A stretch of DNA of 64,000 bases from Biomphalaria glabrata (Eukaryota; Mollusca; Gastropoda; Planorbidae): positions 9,922,645-9,986,644 of the forward strand of contig NC_074720.1 of the NCBI RefSeq assembly GCF_947242115.1, given 5' to 3'. The notes under the pieces are model-generated. The model searched no databases. It had not been told where the DNA came from and worked only from the letters and a program-made list of their open reading frames with translations. The position numbers were made by a program, and so were the translations under genes. Shown here in pieces: positions 42,801 to 51,400 of this stretch. The stretch's first letter is position 1; each line of letters begins with the position of its first letter.

Positions 42801-45800
42801 AATTATCGACACCACAAAATAGTTCTGAGAACTAATAAGGCTTGTCTTTGAGTCCGAAGATCAATGAAGCTGACGACACTGTAATAGTGATTACTTTGAT
42901 AACTAATTAATAATTTAGAACAGGAGCTGGTGACCTTTAGGCATTTTGCAGCACCCAGTGCTCACCCTGGCAGAATCTGCGACACCGAGGAACCCAAACT
43001 GTATCGGCAATGCCGTTCTTTTGGATACATCAGCTGCATGGGAGACATCGTTCCGACCTCAGCTAATGCCCTGGCATTCATCTCATCTCCACGAGATGAT
43101 CCACAGACGCTTCGCGACTGAGGGAGGCCGTAATAATTTTTTACCCCACCCTAAATCCCCTAAACCGATATAATAAAAAAACTAATCAAGTGCCTGTATA
43201 ATTCTAGTCATAGTGTATAGAATTATAGTTTCGTAATAGAGATACCAACGTGGAAACATTAGTAATCTAGACTAGACTGCTGTATCTAGATTTATCATAG
43301 AGAAGGTTCTGGTCTGGTGATAGTCAAATAGACGTGCTCAAAAAGTTATTGAACATCTATTGATTTATTTCACACGCGGGAATACCCACTGTGGTATCTG
43401 GTATGTGTGCTCAAGCTAAAGATTGTCTAGAGTAGTCTAGACCTGCAGCTAAAGTCTAAATATTTAGATTATTTTACTTCAAAGAATAAAGAACGGTGAA
43501 TGAAGTTCTATCCAAGGCAAAGGACAGAGAGGAATGAGGAAAGACGGTTGACAGATCTTGTGTGGTTCCCCAACGGTCCAACAGACTAAGGAATAGGTGA
43601 AGGTGTAGGTGAAACTCTAATTAGAGGTGTTTGATGGTCTGAAATCTTTGTTAAATGTATTCATTCTTAAGTCATGTTTAAGGTCCTTTTGTTACGTCTT
43701 GTTTAAGGTCTGTGTCAGAAAAAGCCCAACTGGTTGGTAGCCTCAGGGTACGATGTTCAACTCGCTAATGGAGTTTTGGGTTGGTTACCAAGACCTTGCT
43801 TCTATGAAGACTTTGATGTGGTCGACTGTGACTGTTCCGCCCCTAGAAACCAAGGTAAGATGTCTGAGAACAATATGACTGTATCTACACTCTTTTTTTT
43901 TAGTTTTGGTTTTTATGTGTGCAATATAATTTTAAAATGATGATGATGATAATATTAAGATGATAATATTGATATGTAACCAAAGTTGAATGCTAGAATA
44001 TGTCTTATCAATAATTGTTACATATTTATTTTAAGGGTGACAATAATAGTGTTGAAAGAATACGACTATAGTTATCTCCTTTTATTTTCGATTCATCACA
44101 ATCTGTAGGAAACTTTGCAACTTTCCCAATTATGTATTAATTTCATTTATCTCCCTTTGTTTTTCTATTTAAAAAAAATCTCAAATCTAGAATAACTTTG
44201 AACTATTGCTAAAAATTGTGCGACTTCTAATGGTTGACGCATACTAAGGAATGACAAAATTTATGTTTTAAAAGTTCCATTTTAATCGCTTACAGCTTAA
44301 TTATCCAAAATCTTGATAACACTTTGCCTCTCCTTGCAGTGTGCCCAGCTGATCGTGAGTACTTCTTCAATGACACTATGACGGCTATGTCAGTGATGGA
44401 CAATTCTCGGGATGGCATCCGTGTCTCCTCTGTCTCTAACAACGGAATGGCCCTGGCTCTGAACGCCAAGAGTGTCATCCACGTGGATATGAACAGAATG
44501 GACTACCCTGGATCTTATGTAATAGAGTTTGTGTAAGTCATTACAGATAGAAATCAAGTGACTCAGTACTTATATGTTTAGACTTTTGATTGATATCATC
44601 ATTAACAATATCAATCCAGGTGAAAGAGAAACACTTTGGCGAACCACAGTCGAACAAATTAACATTTTATGTCAAATACAATAACTCTTTTAAAGTTTAG
44701 TTTTATAGGATTCATACTGTGCTATTTTTAGCTTACTTAAACCGCAATAACTAGAAACCGGCCTCGTTGTAACCATTCTGTATTGACTTCACGATAGTCC
44801 AGGTCCCTACACAGAGGCGTAACTAGTGTGAGGGGGAGGGAGGGGGTAAATTTGAAAATCCTCCGGACCCCCAATTGAGGGCTCCCCAATGAGTGTATAA
44901 AATATAAAATATAAATAAAATGCAAGGGCCCCCAAAGAGGTCAAGCCCCTTCCTCCGGGCCAACAAATGATGGCAAATTTCTAGCTAAGCTACTGTCCCT
45001 GCACGCCGCCATTCTTCTCCATTACAGAATATTTTAGAATGTTGATGTTTTTCTGATTTTTCGTTCTCATATCAAGGTCTATTTACTTTACTTACGTTGA
45101 TACTATTGGTACAAACAGTCCCATGTATTTTATTGCATTATAATATAGATAATAAAGGAATGTTTTTTAATTTTTTAAAATTATTTTGTTTATTATAATT
45201 AATTTGACATATGCTCTGATTTTTTCAGTTACAAAGAAAATGGCGCCCTGAGCCCCTACAGCGAGACACTGTTCAGTTCTGGTGTTTCCTGCAACCATGT
45301 CAACTCCCTTCTGGTCAGCGCCAATGATCAGTTTGTGTTCGCAGAGCTCAGGTCATCTGAAGGTCGTCAGGCAGAGGTCAAGGTCCCAACAACGGTGAGT
45401 GCATCTGTATAAGTGAAGACACGTGCTGGAGTGGAACTTAATTTTGGAGCGCGTGCATGAAAGTGGTGTATGTTTGCGTCTATTTTGTGTTTATCTGAGA
45501 AATCGGTTCATGTGTGTGCGTAGCTGTGAGTGTGTGTGTGTTAGCGTATGCATGAAAGCAGTGTATGCACCAGGAAAATTTACGCAGAAGGGTACAAGTG
45601 TACAAAAAATGCTTATTAACATATGTAATGTAAAAATAAAAATATCTTGTTTTTACCAATAGTCAGGGGCGGACTGGCTATATGGGCATTTGGGCAAATG
45701 CCCGGTGGGCCGGTACCCAAATGGGCCGGTAGGGCCACCGGAATGGCCTGTTCGAAGCCACTATGGCACATATCAAATTGTTAAAGGTTTTATAATATTC

Positions 45801-48372
45801 TTATTATATTATTTTTTTTTTATAAAAGGCCCTCTAAGCAGGGGCGGACTGGCTATATGGGCAAACGGGCAAATGCCCGGTGGGCCGGTACCAAATGGGC
45901 CGGTCTGGTAGCGACCAAAGAAAAAAAAAGCAATGCAGACAACTTTAAAAAAAAGTGACAGCAACAAGACACAAAGGCCCGAACACGTTTTCTTCTTGTT
46001 TTTTTTTTAATTATTATTACAATTAATTTTGTTTGAAATTCAACAAGAATATAATTTTAAGAATTACACTATACACTGTACGTATTATCATTTGTAGAAC
46101 GTTAGACTGTACTTTCTGCTATGCATGAGCGGCATGGCCTTAAACAATACTCTGATGTCTTCAAGACTGTGTTTGGCCTGTTCATTTTGCTGGTCGGCAT
46201 GGGCCTTTGATGGCACTCCTATTTTTGTTTTCCTCCTTCCCTCACCCCTTTTTTGATGGTTCCATGAAAGTTAACGAAAAAGAGGTATGGGAGAAGTTAA
46301 AAAACATTGATGTAATGCGGCAAAAGGGGAGACAATTAGCTCTTTAACAAAACACATACACACAGCCGCGAAATTGCAAACCATCCAACTTATTCATAGC
46401 TCAATATGGGTATAAAGTTCTACTTTCTGCGATTTGAAAAGAAAAAGAAAGTTTCTTGTTGTTTATTTGTAATAACATAGATTTAAAAATACTACACTTA
46501 AGGCTTACAAAAAAAATATTTAATTAAAACATAAATCTAATCTAGATCTAAATCAATTTTATACCGTTGTGATTAAAGGGCAAACTTATGCTTAGTATGA
46601 AGTCATTGATGATAAAAATTATTACAATAATTACAATAATTTATATAGCGCTGTCACATCCGATATTTAATGAATGGAGATTTAGAATCATTTATATTTT
46701 AAATAATATATTCATATACAAATCTCGTTTTTGAGAATGTACTAGGAGGAATCAAGAGCTTTTCACATTTAGAAGTACCTCTCTAACCGTTCTGCTTTCT
46801 CTTATCTTTTAAAGGAATATATATAGTTCGTCCATCGTAGTTCAATTATGACCACTTTGTCATCCAGGGAGCTGAGGGCTTTGCACTGGGGTTTTATGTC
46901 TCCTCGTGTGGCTGGTGAGACCTATGTAAGCCCGTAATGTTCGGCCGCACACTAGGCAGGTTATTCCAGCTTGAGCTAGTGTCATTGGTTTTGCTTTTCT
47001 TCTCTGGCGTTTTTTCTTTCTTCTGCCAGCTTTGTTCTCTTTTCCTCAGCAACCTGTGCGCCGGTTTTCACAGCGCGACGTCATGATGCTCTGTCATGTG
47101 CCTCTGTCTCCCAGGTGGATTGGCCTATGCTGAACGCCTTCATAGAAGATTTGAGGGTGTCCCTGAAGCGTTTTCTTTGACCACCTTAAGAGCGCTTTCC
47201 TTCGCTTAAATGGCCATACAATAGTCGTTTAGGGATGCGGTGGTCTTCCATTCTGCATGCGTGTCCTGCCGATCGCAGCTGGGACTGCATCAGGGTGTGT
47301 GGATGCTTTGCAGACCCGCTCTTTGAAGGACTTCAGTATCTGGTATTTTGTCTTGCCATTTGACATTCAGTATTTTTCACAGACATGTCATGTGGAAGTG
47401 ATTCCTTTTCTTTACATATGAACTGTACACTATCCATGTTTCTGAGGCATAGAGCAATGTAGAGGAGGATGACGGCTCGATAGACCCCTAGTTTTGTATT
47501 TGTGGTGATACCACTTTAAAGGAATGGGTTGTCAGGCAGGAAAACCAATGATTTAGCATATTCTAAGTCACAGATCACCATACATGACTAGATTGACACG
47601 TGAAATGCGTAGGACCTAATTATTTTATTTTTTTGAAGAAACGTCTGTAATCTATAAGTAATACCAAAAAGTTTGAAACTCATTAAGGCTGCTATTGTAG
47701 AGTTTATAGTTTTCAGACTACATACATGTAGATCTATAAATAGAATACATTATGTAAGCCTACGAAAGCATACATCCAGTTTTCGATGCGTTATCAAACT
47801 TTATATATTTTGAATAGAATTACGCTTACACCTATGATAAAACGCATGGGCTAAGCCGAGAGGGGAGGAATTCTAACCATCACTGCCCTCAGATCTCATT
47901 GTCTGAAAGGGAAACTTTACTTACTTCCCCAGTGCAGCCAACGTAAGCAAACTTAAGTCACCAAATTTCATGAGCGTAGCCATAAGTGGTTTTGTGGTTC
48001 CCCCCCCCCCTTTTCAAATACAAAAGTAAAGCATTTTACCATTTTCTATCAGTTGCTGGACTCCAGTGAATAGAAGATTTAGTTTTTGATTTTTTTAGCG
48101 GAAGAGTAGCAGGCTAATTGCACTGTAGATACCTCAGAATATGCATTTTTTAAAGCTTAAAATAACAGAAATAATGCTTGGATCCGGGGCTTCGTCCCGG
48201 ACCCCACTGGAGGAGCTTACTGCGCTCCCCCAGACTACGTAGCTGTAGCTGTCCCTTGGCTGTGTGTACTACCTTTCACTAATTATAGGAAGAGAGTATT
48301 CTAGAGTAGAAAAACGTTTAAAAGAATGAGAGATAAGAATGTAATGAAGATTAATTACATATACACACACAA

Positions 48373-48462
<90 letters not shown>

Positions 48463-51400
48463 TGCGGAGGGGGTTAACCCCCCACACACACACCGAAAAT
48501 ATATGACATGCCATTTGTGGGCCGGTTTATATGGTAATGCCCGGGCCGATTTTGATATCCAGTCCGCTCCTGCCTCTGAGCGTCGTGTTTAAAAAAATCT
48601 TTGACAGACATTACAGTGTAATACTATTTTAATGTAACACCTTTTTTCGAAAATAAAATGTAGAATGTAGACAGTGCTACTAGTAGGCTCCATCCTTTTA
48701 GGGCCTACATAATTGCTGATTTGAAAAGACCTATATTGCTTATTAAGATATAAGAGTTCACTGTATGCATGCATATCGATACATTATCAAACTGAACAAT
48801 GATTTTGAGGAGACGTACACCTAGAGATGGATGCCCATCACATAATAGAGAATTTATGGGCCGAATTTTATAGAAATGCCTGGGCCGATTTTGACACCCA
48901 GTCCGCCCCTGCCAATAGTGTATTATACATTGAATTAGGACGTACCATCAGAAAGTTACATTGCATTCGATTACTTTGATTGCCAAGAAAACAAAACTCA
49001 AATGTTCAAAACAGTGTTGGGAGATATTTTTATTACAGATATAGAAACATGGTGGATAAACTCGACATTACAAGCCTTTGATGTATCCTGTGTACAGAGT
49101 AAAAGAAGTTCTAATTAACTATGTATTTAAAAAAGGCAAATGATACTTTTGGCACTTTAAATAACTGAAAAACACACATTTTGTTAGCTGTTTTGTTTGT
49201 CACTTTCTTTAGTTGGCAAATTGGAAGTTTACTTTAGCGTCCTTGACATTGGTTAGTTCATCGTAAAAACTCTCAAGTAAAGGTTAGCTCATTGTGACTG
49301 AAGTCTTTTGTCATTAGGATTCAACAAGGTAGCCAGGTACCCGTGGGCCCCGTTGGCCAAGGTTCAGCAATATACCTAGAAGGTTGAATGTGACAAATAT
49401 GACCCTTATTGTACAGCCTAACCTTTTTGTCATTAAAAAAAAAGGGACAAATTTCAAAGATATATATATATATATATGACGTATGACGTATTTTGGAGAG
49501 CTGTGTATTGACTCCACAATCATCTGACATCCGCGAATTCGGATGTGCCTACAAATCTATCTATCAAAACATTAGTACACAACTCAACGCTGAATAATTA
49601 TCTTGAATTTAATATGTTCAAACTCAATTCAATCTAATTGGCTCCAAAATATAAAATACTTGTACATTTATTATAGTTGAAATTAATCACAGGAAAGATA
49701 CAAGCGAACTAATTGTAATCCAGTAAAGAAGAAACACACTTGGACTAATGAATGATGATCAACGACGTGAACACCTAGCGACCAACTGATACCGTTAAAT
49801 ATTATGGTACTAAAAATTTTATAGAACCCTTTCAGGTCACTGATTGTTAGGCGGGGAAAGAAAAGTAATATTAGAATTCACAGGCCAGAAGTGATGGGTT
49901 TGGGAGTGCGTTTGTTTTGAAGCGGGCCGTTCCGATTCAACCTAACATATACGTTCATATATGTTCCTTCAGAGTTGAAGGCAATCTACCTTCTAGTCCA
50001 AACCTCCCGCAGGACGATGGGAGATGGCAGCGGGCAGGGTATGAATCCGGGATCATCAAGACGATTGAACGAATTATCAACTATTTTAGCTATAAGATAA
50101 TGTGCAGTCTTTGTTGAAAACTATTTTTTGTTTTTTGTTTTTTACTATTTCACTGTTACATGTTGCAGGGTCTGAGCGTCAATGAGTTTAAACTGTTGAC
50201 CTTAGAGTACAACGACGGAGTTCTCTCATTGTCTGTAAAAGGAAGCAAACAACAGTACATCGCACAGACATCAGGTAAGGGCTCCAGCTAGAAGCGTGTT
50301 CTACTATTAGAATGCGAGTCTGTTTAAATCTCTATTTACGTGAGAAATACATTGTAAACAAAAATATGACTTCATCTTTAGACCTTTTTTATTTCACTAT
50401 TCTTAGGATTAAAAAATGAAAAGCTAGTCGTTGTAATCGCAGTGAATAGTACACTTCGAAAAAATTGAAAACCAAAATTGAAATTGTATAAAAGTATGGC
50501 ACCGTAGAGCAGAGGAACTTTGGGTATCATTCCAGAGGAACAGGAACAAATTCCAATTCACATAGATATTAAGAGTTTAATCCGCATAAATAGTAATTTA
50601 TTGCGTAACAATGTTCTAGATACAATTCTACAACATGGAAATGCGATATATGTGGAAAAACATCAAACAAATGTACTACATTCAAGTGTACCTCATACAG
50701 AAATAGATTTAATATTTATTAAAAACATACCTCACCTTTTAATTTTCTTATTTATGTCTCAATATTCTAGCTCCAGCATTGGCGTGTCTCTCCTGCGGCA
50801 TTGACATTGGTGCAGGAGTTATAAAGAACAGCTTCCGGGGTGAAGTTCAAAAGGTCAGTAAGTTCAATAGCTCGATTTTCTATGAGGTTGTCTACAATAA
50901 AATTGTAGGCTAACTTTCTTCCACTAGGTAGAAATATAGTTAGGGGAGTATTTGTAGTCCACATATTCAGCATTTTTGTCACCTTTTTATTATTACAAAG
51001 CTTATATCAACTCACTCTGTCTGTCTGTCTGTCTGTCTCATAAAAAGTGTGTACACCTAATTTCTCCTACACCCATTCTTGGATCAAGCTGAAACTTCGC
51101 ACATTTATTCAATGGCACTGATAAGGCATGAATCAATTTTAAAAAGTTATTAATTATTTAATTAATTAGCTAATTAATTACAGTCAATTAATGTTTATAG
51201 AAACAAGGGAAACTAATCCTTCAGTATTCACACGTATGGCTAAATTTGTCATGTTTAGTCCCCTTACATATTGGTAATGCTATGTCTTCTTCTTCACGCA
51301 TTCTCCGATCAAGTTGATACCTAAAAAAAAACTTGATCAAGGAAAAACAACAACAATTAGTCCATTAATTATTAGTAATAAACTATTTTGTTAGATATCG

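Larger units (their letters stand above)
45839..48572. mobile_element. Inner hAT element nested in the outer one
   Basis: Left end CAGGGGCGGACTGGC, right end CCAGTCCGCTCCTG. Flanks CCTCTAAG and CCTCTGAG match 7 of 8. Same family as its host, so a relative jumped into a relative. The interior holds LINE remnants and a piece of the GGGCGTAGCC family; no transposase is seen. Confidence 0.85.
45664..48911. mobile_element. Outer hAT element of a nested pair, intron 17
   Basis: Left end CAGGGGCGGACTGGC; right end ACCCAGTCCGCCCCTG. The 8 bases on each side, CCAATAGT (45656-45663 and 48912-48919), are identical, which is the hAT target duplication. Most of its length is the inner element at 45839-48572. 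Without that it is about 0.5 kb, so it was a non-autonomous element. A related fragment lies at 58572-58690. Confidence 0.88.

Noticed and set aside
42930-43173. Extra exon of the Pif-like gene
   Set aside because: Exons 14 and 15 join in phase without it, and no suitable splice sites flank it. It may be old transposon coding.
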